This document shows, one piece after another, positions 47,801-57,919 of a stretch of 64,000 nucleotides of DNA. The notes under the pieces were generated by a model that was given only the letters and a program-made list of their open reading frames with translations, was not told the DNA's origin and did not search any database. The translations under genes and the position numbers were made by a program. The stretch spans positions 37,354,468 to 37,418,467 of the forward strand of contig OY986964.1 of NCBI GenBank assembly GCA_963920575.1, in the 5' to 3' direction. This DNA is from Narthecium ossifragum (taxonomy: Eukaryota > Streptophyta > Magnoliopsida > Dioscoreales > Nartheciaceae). How positions within the stretch are numbered: the stretch's first letter is position 1; every line of letters starts with the position of its first letter.

Positions 47801-48706
47801 AGCAACTATTGGGAGAAAAACGCAGGAACCCTCCAGTTGCTTTACCAGGTGTTCAGTAACGTTCAAAGTATATATTGGCTTCTTCTATGATTCCGAAGCC
47901 ATTCCTTTTCGCTAAAAAAGCACAGAAACCCGGACAAGAATAGATTGAACAGGTATAAACAAGTCGGATACCAAGTAGACCTAAATCAAAGCCGTGAGAT
48001 ACCAACATGAGAAGACCAAAGCTTATGTAGTATGAAATTCACAAATTTGCCCTAGATTATGGTTTTCTTTCGACACCAGATGCTGCCAAAAGTAGGCATC
48101 AGATGCACCATTGATAGGACCCCGAATCCAATAATCTAGAGGAAGGACGCCTTTCTCCAACTAGAATTTCGAAACCCATCATATCAAAACCCCCGAATGA
48201 TCACGAAGATAACCAAGAAACCCAAATTTGCCCTAGGTTAAGGTTCCTACGGTAGTAGATGATGCCCAAAAATAGGCATCCGATGTACTATCGATATCAC
48301 CCCGAATCCAATAGTCTAGATGAAGAAGCGTTTGGAGACGCCTTTCTCCCAAACCCATCACATCAACAAATCCCGAAGGATCGCGACCCAACCAAGAAAC
48401 CGAATACTGACCTCGATCGGGGTCATTCCGGCAGTCCAAGAAGCGGCGGAGGCGCCGGCTAAGGGAATGTACGGCGGATAGCACCTCGCCGAAGGTGAAG
48501 CACTCGTCCCCGTCGTAAACCGGCGGCCACGGCATCCCTCCTTTGCCTTCTTCAAACCCCTTACTATCCCCTGATGCGACCGCGTGCACGACGGCTACGC
48601 GAGAGGGGCTTTCCGTCGCCGCGCGGTAGAACTCGTGGGAGATGCAGCAAGGCGCCGCCGTCGACCCCATCGCCTGGCACTTTTCTTGCTCTCCTTCGCC
48701 GGGCAT
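29845..48706 (-). CDS. AAE19: Acyl-activating enzyme 19 / AASDH-like protein, 17 exons
   Basis: Minus-strand exons that I joined by GT-AG borders and reading phase: 48706-48412, 47732-47253, 45897-45701, 45227-45024, 41977-41270, 40551-39818, 37376-37301, 37209-37123, 35684-35641, 35310-35202, 34922-34863, 33358-33274, 33101-33037, 31646-31587, 30854-30810, 30266-30157 and 30070-29845. The sum is 3585 bases, 1194 codons plus stop. The start of exon 2 is the least certain border. The adenylation domain has the ATP loop [13 protein letters not shown] (241 on), [14 protein letters not shown] (474-476 TGD), [13 protein letters not shown] (about 490) and the A10 lysine PSGK (K596). A carrier domain has [11 protein letters not shown] with S651 as the likely phosphopantetheine serine. 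The C-terminal 400 residues are short PQQ/propeller blades ([33 protein letters not shown]). This matches the plant acyl-activating enzyme 19 and animal AASDH family, whose substrate in plants is not established. Confidence 0.9.
35788..36011. mobile_element. MITE with internal CGGTGG/CCACCG hairpins (intron 8 of AAE19)
   Basis: Terminal inverted sequences are TATACACCACAGAAATTGAT and GTGCACCACACCCA on the left and the complement of GGGTGTGGTGCACTT...GTGGTGCATATA on the right. The interior is a chain of TTCGGTGG...CCACCGAA hairpins around TTATACCAGTTCGG. A relative lies at 48831-49092. Confidence 0.65.
38443..38674 (+). mobile_element. Non-autonomous Helitron (copy B, intron 6 of AAE19)
   Basis: Starts TCTATCTATATAAGACATGG after A and ends with hairpin CCGTGCAATTTGCACGG (38647-38663), then GGATCCGCTAG, then T. 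It is the short, uninterrupted form of the element at 624-1140, 232 bp long. No coding capacity. Confidence 0.82.
43565..44968. mobile_element. hAT-type element (intron 4 of AAE19)
   Basis: Termini CAAGGATTGCCGTGCCGGC and, inverted, GCCGGCACGGCAATCCTTG. The 8-bp TSD TTTCTTAG is exact (43557-43564 and 44969-44976). The CCGG/CGGTAC-rich subterminal regions, then a GAGAGGGGAGGAG-rich purine tract (43735-44160) and an AT-rich half, encode no transposase; the long frames in the purine tract are compositional. The right end lies 55 bases downstream of the exon 4 donor. Confidence 0.85.
46225..46957. mobile_element. hAT-type element, relative of 43565 (intron 2 of AAE19)
   Basis: Termini CATGGATTTCCAAACCGGCC and, inverted, CATGGATTGCCGTCCCGGTG resemble those of the 43565 element. 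Flanking octamers TTTAGAAG and CTTAAAAG match at 6 of 8 positions, a worn TSD. The ends are rich in CCGGTACG palindromic motifs. No coding content recognised. Confidence 0.68.
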
Positions 48707-48830
48707 CCCTTTGGATGAAGAAGGCGGGTCAAGTGTTTGATCGATTTAATTGGACTCGAAACCGAACCGTTAAGCCCTTATATATGACTACCAGTACTCT
48801 TGCAGTTCTCTTATTAATAAAGGGTAGTTT

Positions 48831-49092
48831 TAAATACAATACAACATTTTAAATACAATACAACATTTGATTTGTGCACCTCACTGATTTTTTTTTCCGG
48901 TGTCTTGTCACCGAATTTTTTGATAAAATTTGATAGAATGACACCGAACCATGTAGTTCGGTGGTATTCCACCGAATTTTATCAAAAAAGTCGGTGGCAA
49001 GCCACCAAATTTATATCAAAAATTCGATGGTTAATCACCGATTCAGCTGAGTGTAGTGCACAAATCAAATCTTGTATTGCATATATAACCAC
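48831..49092. mobile_element. MITE with CGGTGG/CCACCG hairpins upstream of AAE19
   Basis: The left end, AATACAACATTTGATTTGTGC, is inverted on the right (GCACAAATCAAATCTTGTATT). The interior has the same pattern of TTCGGTGG and CCACCGAA hairpins as 35788-36011 and ends GGTTAATCACCGATTCAG, close to GGTTAATCACCGATTAAG in the other copy. It begins 125 bases upstream of the AAE19 ATG, so it lies in the promoter or 5' leader. Confidence 0.68.
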
Positions 49093-49825
49093 CCATTAAT
49101 AAATCATTAAAATGTATAAAAAATATTGATAATATAAGACCGCATAGAGTGCTTCTCTCTCGACATTACGATAGGCAGTTCTTTCTCAGCATCACGCAGT
49201 CCACTTTCACATCTTCAATGATGGATATAATTATTTGTGTGAGTTTGTGTCACTTTTGTATCTCCAATCAATATTTCATAAAAATGATTCATAAAATTAT
49301 AACAATAAGACCTTAAACTTTTGGAATTCAATAAGTTTTACTAACAACAATATCATTACTAATTCTTGAATAACATCCAAATGAATCACTATTTACATAA
49401 AACCTTGGCAATGCGATAAATATGCTTAACACAATTAACTATTTTAATTATGTAATTGCCAATAGCAATCATTCTCTATTAATATAAGAAAGGATCAAAC
49501 TTGCAATAGTGAATGGTGATGAACATTTGGTTACTACACCCTGTATATTGAAGAGATGACAACTACAATATTTTGATTAATTGTGAGCACAGACGTAGCA
49601 AATTTAGAATAGGAGATTGCACGCATTTAGTTTGTGCTAGAATTAGCCTACTTTAGGAGCATGGATGACAACTACAAAGAATAACACAACCTCTTTATCA
49701 GCATTGTATTGAATAAATCAAGTTAAAAAGAGATCTCTTATGATATCAATCTTATAAGTGCAGCAATATTATACAATATATTAAAACAAAAATAAAAATA
49801 AAAACAAAATTAAACAAAAGAAATA
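49093..49825. other. AT-rich intergenic stretch
   Basis: I see no gene, RNA gene or clear repeat here. Parts of it may be further decayed transposon sequence. Confidence 0.5.
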
Positions 49826-49829
49826 AAAA

Positions 49830-51500
49830 ATCACAAATTTCCCCCTTTTATTCTCTTCTCCCTCGTCTTCTTCTTTTGTCTTCTTCTTCCCCTCTTTCCT
49901 TCCTCCTCCTCGCCGCCGGCAAACACCATCGGTTTGAAGCCTTTCTTCTCCGGCGAAGTCCAACTCGGTGATGCCTCCGCTTCCCCGCTCCGGTGACGAC
50001 GCATCCACACCGTTCGCGACGCCGGAGGTCGGGGAGGTCGGGGAGATCGAGGGGATCGGAGGTCGACTGAGGAGATCGGGGAGGTCGGGAGGTCGGAGGT
50101 CCCGATGCCGACGGAGAAGATCGGAATCGCGACAGAGGTACCCTCACCCACCCCACCTCTCTCTTTCATCAATGGTCCCGGTCGCCATGAACCCATCTTG
50201 GGGTTTCTCTTCCACGGCGTCTCCTCCGACGCCCAACGCCCGCCCGCCACGGCTGCTCTTCGCCGTCGAGCTCCGCCACAAGCCACCCCATCCTCCCTCC
50301 ACCGCCGACGATGCCGCGGGACTGGACTCCTCTCCTCCACTTCCCCGTTCGTGACACCAGAGGTCGGTGAGATCGGGGGGATCGGAGGTCGGCTGAGGAG
50401 ATCGGGGAGGTTGGGAGGTCGGGAGGTCGGAGGTCCCGACGCCGACGGAGAAGCTTGAAATCGTTACCCGTCGGAACCCTGACGCCCAACCCACCTCTCT
50501 CTTTCATCACCAGTCCCGCCCGCCTAGAACCCATCTTGGGGTCTCTCTTCCACGGCGTCTCCTCCTTCGATATCGTCACCTGTCGGAACCCCGACGCCCA
50601 ACGCCCAGACACCACGGCTGCTCTTCACCGTCGAGCTCCGCCACAAGCCACCCCAACCACCCTCCACCGCCGCCGCTGCCGCGAGACTGGAATCCTCTCC
50701 AACGTGAACGCCAGCTCGCGAGACTGGACTCCTCGCCTCTGTCCTTCAACGCCGGCTCCAACCTCTTTCCCTTCTCCTCAGCGTCAGTCGCGGGCAAAGC
50801 CTCAGAAGAAATCAGGTCGGTGGCGGCAGCAGCGGCCAGCCCCGGTACACTTAGGGGTGGCAATTCAGGTTATGACCCGTGAACCCGACCCGATCCGAAA
50901 TAAACGGGTTTGGGTTTGGTGTTATCGGGTTCGGGTCATAAACGGGTCGACCCGTTTACGACCCGTGAATAAACGGGCGGGGTCGGGTCGACCCGCGGGT
51001 TAGACAGGTCGCCCCGTTTAACCCGTTTAATTTTAATATCACTTACACTTTTAGAGCTAATTTGAATGTGATCTCATCTCGTCAAGGAAAATTAAAACAA
51101 GTTGTAAGTTTATTGTTTAGGTAAGATGGTTTGGATGTAATTGAAATAAGTTGTAATTTTATTGCTTAATAATTTTATTAATTAGTTGATAATTTGTTGC
51201 TTGATTGTTGTTAAACGGGTCGACCCGACCCGACCCGTTTATCAACCCGTTTAATAAACGGGTTAAACGGGTCGGGTCGGGTTGATCCGTTTATAAATGG
51301 GTCGGGTTCGGATTGATAAACCTGACCCGTTTATTAAATGGATCGGGTTCGGGGTTTAGCCATTATTAAACGGGTCAATACCCGACCCGACCCAAACCCA
51401 ACCAGCGAACCCAAATTACCACCCCTAGGTACACTCCACCGCCGACACTACCGTGAGACTAGACTCTTCACCTCTCCTCCGTGAACGCGGCTGTCCACAC
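49830..51500. repeat. GC-rich tandem array with units of about 340-350 bp
   Basis: The block CCACCTCTCTCTTTCATCA, CTTGGGGT(TT)CTCTTCCACGG, GAGCTCCGCCACAAGCCACC and CGGAGGTCGG(GGAGGTC) recurs at about 50150, 50500 and, in part, 50590 and 51435. Minus-strand frames are Arg/Pro/Ser-rich with no family match, and both strands are open, as expected from GC bias. The last part continues after the hAT-type element inserted at 50852-51427. Confidence 0.6.
50852..51427. mobile_element. hAT-type MITE with 8-bp TSD
   Basis: Starts TAGGGGTGGCAATTC and ends AATTACCACCCCTA. TSD GGTACACT is exact (50844-50851 and 51428-51435). The interior consists of many ACCCGTTT / AAACGGGT / CGGGTCGACCCG units in both orientations with an AT-rich centre. 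No coding capacity. It interrupts the GC-rich array. A truncated relative is at 24620-25555. Confidence 0.85.
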
Positions 51501-51509
51501 TACTATCTC

Positions 51510-52440
51510 TCTGATAAACTCTCTCCAGTAACCACCCCCACCCCCTCTCTCCTAGGAACCGTCGGGTAACCGACTGCTAAACCACTGCCCAGCAGAACTA
51601 TTGGATTCAAAAAAATATATATGCAAACCTAACTTAGGAAATATATATAAAACTAACTTAGGGAATATCTATATGTAAATCTAACTTAGGGAATATATAT
51701 AAAGCTAACCTAGGAGTATGTACATGTAAACATCCTTATTAGGGGAAAATGGTTGTGACCGTTTTTACTCCTTATAAGATTGACTAGTGGCCCTTCAATA
51801 CAATCGAAGTATGAAAACCCGAACAAAGCAATTGTAATTGTTTACTATGCTAATGTAATAACATAACTATTTTGATTTTTTAATTATTTATTTATATATT
51901 ATCTTTTATAGTAATTTTTTTTTATTAAAAGCCGTCCCCTTCATATAAATCCTGGATCCGCCACTGGCCACGACGTAGGGAGGCCCGCGGGCGGTAGCTT
52001 GGAGGCTGGCACCAATGTCGAGCTCCGGTGAGGAGCGGATAAAGGGGAGAGAGAGACCAGAGCACCAATGTCCACGACGTAGGGAGGCCTGCGGGCGGTA
52101 GCTTGGAGGCTGGCACCAATGTCGAGCTCCGGTGAGGAGCGGATACAGGGGAGAGAGAGATCAGAGCAGAGGAAAAATGAGAGCGAGTGGAGAAAAAGAG
52201 GGAAGGGGTAGTCAAGTGTAGTAGGAGATGCCATGGCACATGATTGTTTGGGCTGACGGTAGTCGCGTGTGTGTTACGTGACCAATTTACCGTCAGCCCA
52301 TATAACATCATTGGGAGGCTTGATCACTCTGTCATGGTATTATAACTTGATGGTATCGAATTACAAATTCCAAACCTGGTGATATTAAAGTGCATTTCTG
52401 AGAAAATGTAAGATAGTAGAATGCAAAAATTCTTTTATTT
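51510..52440. other. Intergenic, with a 105-bp tandem duplication
   Basis: CCACGACGTAGGGAGGCC starts units at 51967 and 52071, each continuing GGCGGTAGCTTGGAGGCTGG, so there is a two-copy tandem repeat of about 105 bases. GGGCTGACGGTA at 52250 and TACCGTCAGCCC at 52290 form a 50-bp hairpin. 52360-52440 (AAGTGCATTTCTGAGAAAAT, AGATAGTAGAATGCAAAAAT) resembles a degenerate MULE end related to the 11778 element. AT-rich GAATATATATAAA repeats occur at 51640-51720. Confidence 0.55.
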
Positions 52441-54577
52441 TTTTTTAGAAAAAAGAGCATTCAGTCCTCAAACCTCAGGATCCAAACCCGATCAGCCGAG
52501 AATACTGGATACTTATGGCCAAAAACTAGAATCCATACCTTTTTTTCGGGTCGGATATTGTGTGCTTATCTGAGATTGTGTCGCATTTAACATCAAAGAT
52601 AATATTAGAAAAATAAGACTAAAAAAGGCATCCAAAATGCCAAAATTATTTTCTCTTTGATCCGGATACAAGACACGCACACACTCTCTCTCAATAATCA
52701 AAGTCGTACATCCAAAATGGATGCATTAGGATGTACTTGACATTATACAGGAATTACTAAAATACAAGATGAACAAAGAAACTGGTGATTGATTCGCCAC
52801 TGTCAAAACTCAAAAGTATCGAGGAAGCATTTCTTAGATTTGGCATAATTTCTTTATAGCACATTTCTCCTTGGCCATCCTCGAGCCATTGGAGGGCTGT
52901 GAAGGACCTGCGCATAGAAACAATAAAACAAAAAATTAGAAAAGAGACAACAAGAAGCTTAAGAAGCAAGCATAATTCGTACTTGCTTTTCGGGAATGGC
53001 ACGAGCAATTTCAAAAATCACGAGAAAGATCTCAGCTTTTAGAAGCAGTTTCTCGAAGGAAAATGGAATATACCCACTAGCATACTGAGTGAAGTGAGTA
53101 CAAATGACTTCGATCAGTGCACGGATCTATCACATGTTGCATTTCAGATTTCCTTTTAAGAAATTTGGGGAACCTAAGCGAAGAACATGATAATAATAAC
53201 AAATTCTTCCATTTCCCTTCAGCTTATGGCACCACAAATAAATTTTGGACCTGTTGTGCAAGCAACTTATTTTTCACGATGTTTATAAGAAAGAGACATG
53301 CTTATGTAACAGTCAATACCCACCATCACCCTCGACAACGCTGTTGCATTTCAGGTAGGACAGCTGAACTAAAAACATTGCTTGGTACGTCTACAGTCTT
53401 GTCCTCCTTTAAGTGGAAGCACTTACATGGTGCCTTTGATACCTATAGAGAGAGAATAATGACAGTGATCAAAAGAGAAGCACAAAAGCAACATGGGAAA
53501 AAAAAAACAAAAATACCAAAAAAGGAGCAATAAGTGATAAATGCACTCACAATTAGTTGGGAAAAGATGAGAGCGTTGATGGATTTTGTGAGAGGTGGGC
53601 AGAGTGACTAGATCGTGAATTTAGGAAAGCATTAGAGTGTAAAATGAGGACAAAAGTCAAGAACAAACAAGACTCATCGCTGAACAAGAAAATGTAAATT
53701 GAATTTTGCACAGTTTTAATACCTAAAACAGTGGCCACACGTTTAGTTTCCTATCTCCACCTGATTTTCACGTATAGAAGCACATCAGAATTTTGAGATG
53801 GATTTGCGTCCAAAAATTATTAGATAGATCAAAACACTCCCAAATTTGATGGAAACACAAATAGACAATTGAGAAGATTAGCTGCCTAAAACAACATATC
53901 TCAAAATGTGTCATGTAAAGAAATGAAGCTTACAGCTACGTACATAAGAAACAATAAAGTTCAGAACATCAAAAGGTTGGTTTATTATCTACACTGGAAA
54001 GATTTACAAACTTCGATTTAAGATGTGTGCTATATTAGTAAATGACCAACATTTCGAACGAAAAAATCTGCTCACCAATAAATATTCTTGTCATCTTCCG
54101 AAGAACCACATTGCAGAGAATCAGATTTTATCTCCTTGAAGGATATTGGGAATAATATACTCTGTTCCAAAGAAATATACAAAGATGAATACAAAAAACA
54201 AAAAAAAACATGCACTACCATAGACAGATTCTGGAAAGTGAACAGACATGGAACAGAATTGATAATGGACTATCAAGCTATAAGCAATGCAACTATGAAT
54301 CTCATGGAGGAATATACTGTACAGAACAATATTGCAGTAGAAGCATTCAAACAGGAAAGATTGATACTTTAATAAGTGCGTTCAAGTATTGGTAATAGTA
54401 CAAGATACCATGGTCCATAAGCACAAAATTCCAAACGAAGTAGAAATAGTACCTTGACAAATCCAGGGGCTTCTTGACATGCAGCTTACATAAGAGGCTG
54501 CTCATTTTCCAATGCTGCAACTGAAAGCTGCACCCAGTAGCAACTCCAAGGCTCATAACCTAAACGACCTGAGAGCA
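52441..54577. other. Region downstream of the PPR gene, no certain exon
   Basis: AT-rich. On the minus strand a possible acceptor (TTTCTATGCGCAG at about 52911) is followed by a short open stretch, and PPR genes often have introns in the 3' UTR, but I cannot tie this to a known protein. Short plus-strand frames at 53117-53533 and 54088-54372 show no family features. Confidence 0.4.
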
Positions 54578-56488
54578 TCACCTCATTCCAGAGTGTAGCA
54601 GGAGCTTGCTAGGTTGATGTACAATATTATCATCCATATTATCCATTTTATGAAATAGCCTATCTAACTCTCCTTCATGTGCATCAAAAGGACCATTTAA
54701 CAATAGCGAGTACGTGGCTCGATTTGGCTTGATTCCCATCCCGCACATGATCATAAACATATCAAAAGCTGAATGGAGGCGGTGCAGTTTCATCATGAGA
54801 CCGATGATTGTATTGAATGAGATGCAATCCAGCTTAATCCCAGACATCGCCATATCTTCTAGCACCTTCTTAATGCCATTAACATCTCTAGCCTTACAAA
54901 ATCCAGAAAGCATCACATTGTATATGCGAATATTAGGAATCAAACCTGACTGCTTCATCTGCTCAAACAAGCAGAAAGCTTCAGCAAACCTACAACTCTT
55001 GAAAAGCCCGCGAATAGCAACAGTATATGAGACAACATCAAGGCAATGGTTCTCAATTATAGCTTTCTTAAACAGTTTAATAGCTCGATGGGACTTCCCT
55101 CCTTTAATGAGCTGGTCAAGCATGACCGTGTGGACACAAGCATCAGGTTTAGAATCCCTTGCAAGGACAACACTATAGATATCAACAGCAAACTCAGTCC
55201 TCCCTGATTTGCACAAACCATCTAATAGTCCTGCATAACTATAGTTGTCTGGGGTAAACCCCCACTCAATCATATCATCATAGAACTGAACTGCTTGGGA
55301 AGGAAAACCTACCTTGTTTAGGAAGTTCATTAAGGAATTACATGCCACAATATCAACAGAGCAATCTAGTTGTCCTACCAACCTTGGAAACAAACTTAAT
55401 TTTCCCGATGAGCATAAAACAGAAAACATAGAGGAGAGGGTGTAGAAATCTGGCTTCATATTCCTATTGCTCAGACCATGGAAAACATCAATGGCATCAT
55501 CAAACCTCCTTGCCTTGCAAAGCGAGTGAATCAGAACATTGTAGAAAACCAAATCCGGATTGCACCCACTAGAAAGCATGGAATCCAATAAACCAAGCAC
55601 TTTATCTTGCATGTGACACTCAAAAGATGCTTTGATAAGAGAAGTATATGTGACAACATTTGGGGAGCACCCAGAGTCTACCATCTTTCCCAGCAATTCT
55701 ATAGCCAAATCAACCTTACTGGCTTTGCAATGTATATCAATCAAACTCGTCCAAATGGCAACCGAGAGCTGCTGACCTGAAACAATCATGAAACTAAGCA
55801 ATTGGAACAACTCCATTACCCTCCCCGCTTTCCGAAAGCAATCCATAACCACCATAAAAGTCCCATAATTTGGGCGAAACCCCTTCCTAACCATCTCTCT
55901 CAACACGAACCGAACACCCCACCAATCACCATGCTTGCAGAGATGACCAATCACAATGTTATACGTGAGAAAATTTGGCAACTTGGTATCCTTCCAAAAC
56001 CTCAATGCGGCGTCAAAACCACCAATTCTGAACAAAATATCGATGACAATGTTCCTCGTGAAGGTGTTTGGCTCAAAATTCCGCCTGCCCATTTCATCAA
56101 AAGCCTCCAATGCCAATACAAACATATTCCCGCGCCAATAAATCCTAAGCAAAACCAAGAAAGTTTGTGCCTTTCCTGAAAATCCTACACTTTCCAACTC
56201 ATCAACCACTCCGGAGACGGACCCAACCCGATCGGTGAGTCGGCGAACGACAGAAATCATACAGTCAAAGGAGGTCGGATCATGGAAGTAATCAGGCTGG
56301 CGAGCACACCATAGGAAAAAACTCAAAGAGATTAAATCGGAGGGGCAATTGGAAATGGTGGACTTCACTATTTGGGGAGATAGATTGAACTGGGATTTGT
56401 TAGCAAAGTTGGGGATTGGTCTTGGCTTTAAGGTTTTAATAGACTGAAATGGAGAAGAGTGGATAAGCCTCCTCCATCTCAATATCAT
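54578..56488 (-). CDS. P-class pentatricopeptide repeat protein
   Basis: 636 residues in one exon. The N-terminus (MILRWRRLIHSSPFQSIKTL) is basic with no acid residues, fitting a mitochondrial or plastid presequence. From about residue 100 on, roughly 13-14 tandem 35-residue PPR motifs can be followed, for example TYNIVIGHLCKHGDW, VTYTSLIKASFECHM, LVFYNVLIHSLCKARRFDDA, SYAGLLDGLCKSGRTEFAV, VSYTVAIRGLFKSCRFAEAF and IYNVMLSGFCKARDVNG. All are P-type, with no E or DYW tail, so a role in RNA stability, splicing or translation in an organelle is more likely than C-to-U editing. It resembles the Arabidopsis At1g16830 group by overall look, which I cannot verify. The C-terminus (LLLHSGMR) is short. 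No frameshift seen. Confidence 0.93.
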   Translation of the reverse strand: MILRWRRLIHSSPFQSIKTLKPRPIPNFANKSQFNLSPQIVKSTISNCPSDLISLSFFLWCARQPDYFHDPTSFDCMISVVRRLTDRVGSVSGVVDELESVGFSGKAQTFLVLLRIYWRGNMFVLALEAFDEMGRRNFEPNTFTRNIVIDILFRIGGFDAALRFWKDTKLPNFLTYNIVIGHLCKHGDWWGVRFVLREMVRKGFRPNYGTFMVVMDCFRKAGRVMELFQLLSFMIVSGQQLSVAIWTSLIDIHCKASKVDLAIELLGKMVDSGCSPNVVTYTSLIKASFECHMQDKVLGLLDSMLSSGCNPDLVFYNVLIHSLCKARRFDDAIDVFHGLSNRNMKPDFYTLSSMFSVLCSSGKLSLFPRLVGQLDCSVDIVACNSLMNFLNKVGFPSQAVQFYDDMIEWGFTPDNYSYAGLLDGLCKSGRTEFAVDIYSVVLARDSKPDACVHTVMLDQLIKGGKSHRAIKLFKKAIIENHCLDVVSYTVAIRGLFKSCRFAEAFCLFEQMKQSGLIPNIRIYNVMLSGFCKARDVNGIKKVLEDMAMSGIKLDCISFNTIIGLMMKLHRLHSAFDMFMIMCGMGIKPNRATYSLLLNGPFDAHEGELDRLFHKMDNMDDNIVHQPSKLLLHSGMR

Positions 56489-57002
56489 CTAAAGGGGACT
56501 GAAATTAGTGCCCCGATTCGAAGAAAGAGGTAGGAAAGATGGGATTTTGATGGCTAGGGTTTTGGGTTTTGGGTTTTGGACATGAAGAGCGGGGGGAACC
56601 GAGCCCAGCTCATGGGCCCGACGAGCTCCCGGCTCCATATCGGCTCGATCAGCTTGGAGCAGCGTCGGTCGAGCTATGGTGGGGTGCCCTAAACGGGTAG
56701 GGTCGGGTTGGATTATGCATAGATCCGCATCCGGATCCATGGATGTTTTGGACGAAAAAATGAGGATCCGATATGATTATTTATATAAAACTACATGGAC
56801 AGCAATAATCAATGCTTCTACACGAAATCACTAGAATTTTAATCCAATTTTTACCATTATTTAAATAAACACGTTCCATGCAAATTTATTATCTTATTAT
56901 ACATAATAAAATCTCATTTGTTTCACTATCGACTTATTCGGTTTTTGACTTTTATTATATTGCGTTCTGACTCCTTTTTCTCGTTTTGAGAGTTTTGGAT
57001 AC
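56489..57002. other. PPR promoter side and AT-rich spacer
   Basis: 56489-56760 is GC-richer and likely holds the leader and promoter of the PPR gene. No other gene seen. A GGTTTTGGGTTTTGGG run is at 56560-56577. Confidence 0.45.
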
Positions 57003-57710
57003 GGGCATGTTTGGTTCACATGAAGTGGCCAGAAGTCACTTTTTTTAAGTGACTTCCGAGCCACTTCAGGTGTTTGGTTACTGGGAAGTGGGGCTGAAGT
57101 CACTTCAGCCCCACTTCCAAATCACTGTAGCCAAAGCTGTCACTTTCCATTTCGACTTCGGGTCTTTTTGGCCTGAAGTCATTTGAGTGGCATTTGAAGT
57201 GGCATTTGAAGTGGGAAATAATATTAATAATATTATACTGTAATAAAATATTAATATAAGTAGGTCTCACATATCACGTGTCATCTCGTGATTGGTCCAC
57301 GTCATCTAAAATAGTATTAATAATATTATACTGTAATAAAATATTTAATATAAGTTATTAAATTATTAATATTTTAAGATTAAAATATTGTTTTAATGTT
57401 TTAATTTTAATATTTTAAATGGCAAAAAATGTTAATAATATCATAATGTAATAAAATATTAATATAAATGGATCCCACATGTCACGTGGCATCTCGTGAT
57501 TGGTCCACGTCATCTAAAAATAGTATTATTTTTAATATTTTAATATAGGGAAATTATTAAAATATTAAATAGTTGGGGTGACCATATCCCACTTCAAACA
57601 CCAACCAAACACCAGAACTCAGAAACCCCTAGAAGTCACTTCACTTCACTCCACCCCACTCCCCAGAGGTCACTTCACTTCAGCTCACTTCTCAGCAATC
57701 AAACATGCCC
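57003..57710. mobile_element. PIF/Harbinger-like MITE
   Basis: Termini GGGCATGTTTGG and CAAACATGCCC, with the trinucleotide TAC on both sides (57000-57002 and 57711-57713). GGGC(A/C)TGTTTGG with a 3-bp TSD is a common plant Harbinger/Tourist pattern, though TAC is not the usual TWA target. The interior has AAGTGACTTC repeats at both ends and an AT-rich core with two copies of CACGTG(T/G)CATCTCGTGATTGG (about 57280 and 57483). Confidence 0.62.
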
Positions 57711-57919
57711 TACATAGTAAGTATGATCTTATCTAGAATACTCATCAGTGTTCCGGGTGATGCAATATCTCCTTTATGCCTGCAGCATGATACACAGCAT
57801 TCAATGTCTGCCTGCTTGAATTTGAATGCAGTAAAGGGCTGCTCCCTTTTTAGGTTCTTTTTCATGTCTTTTTTACGTATTTATCGTTTAAAAGTTCTAA
57901 ATATTAGAAATACTCCTAT

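Noticed and set aside
49781..50863. Several overlapping frames of 100-170 codons
   Set aside because: All fall in the GC-rich tandem array and repeat with it on both strands; no family match.
53117..53533. Plus-strand frame of 138 codons downstream of the PPR gene (and 54088-54372)
   Set aside because: AT-rich, no domain, no codon signature; chance open frames or intronic/UTR sequence.
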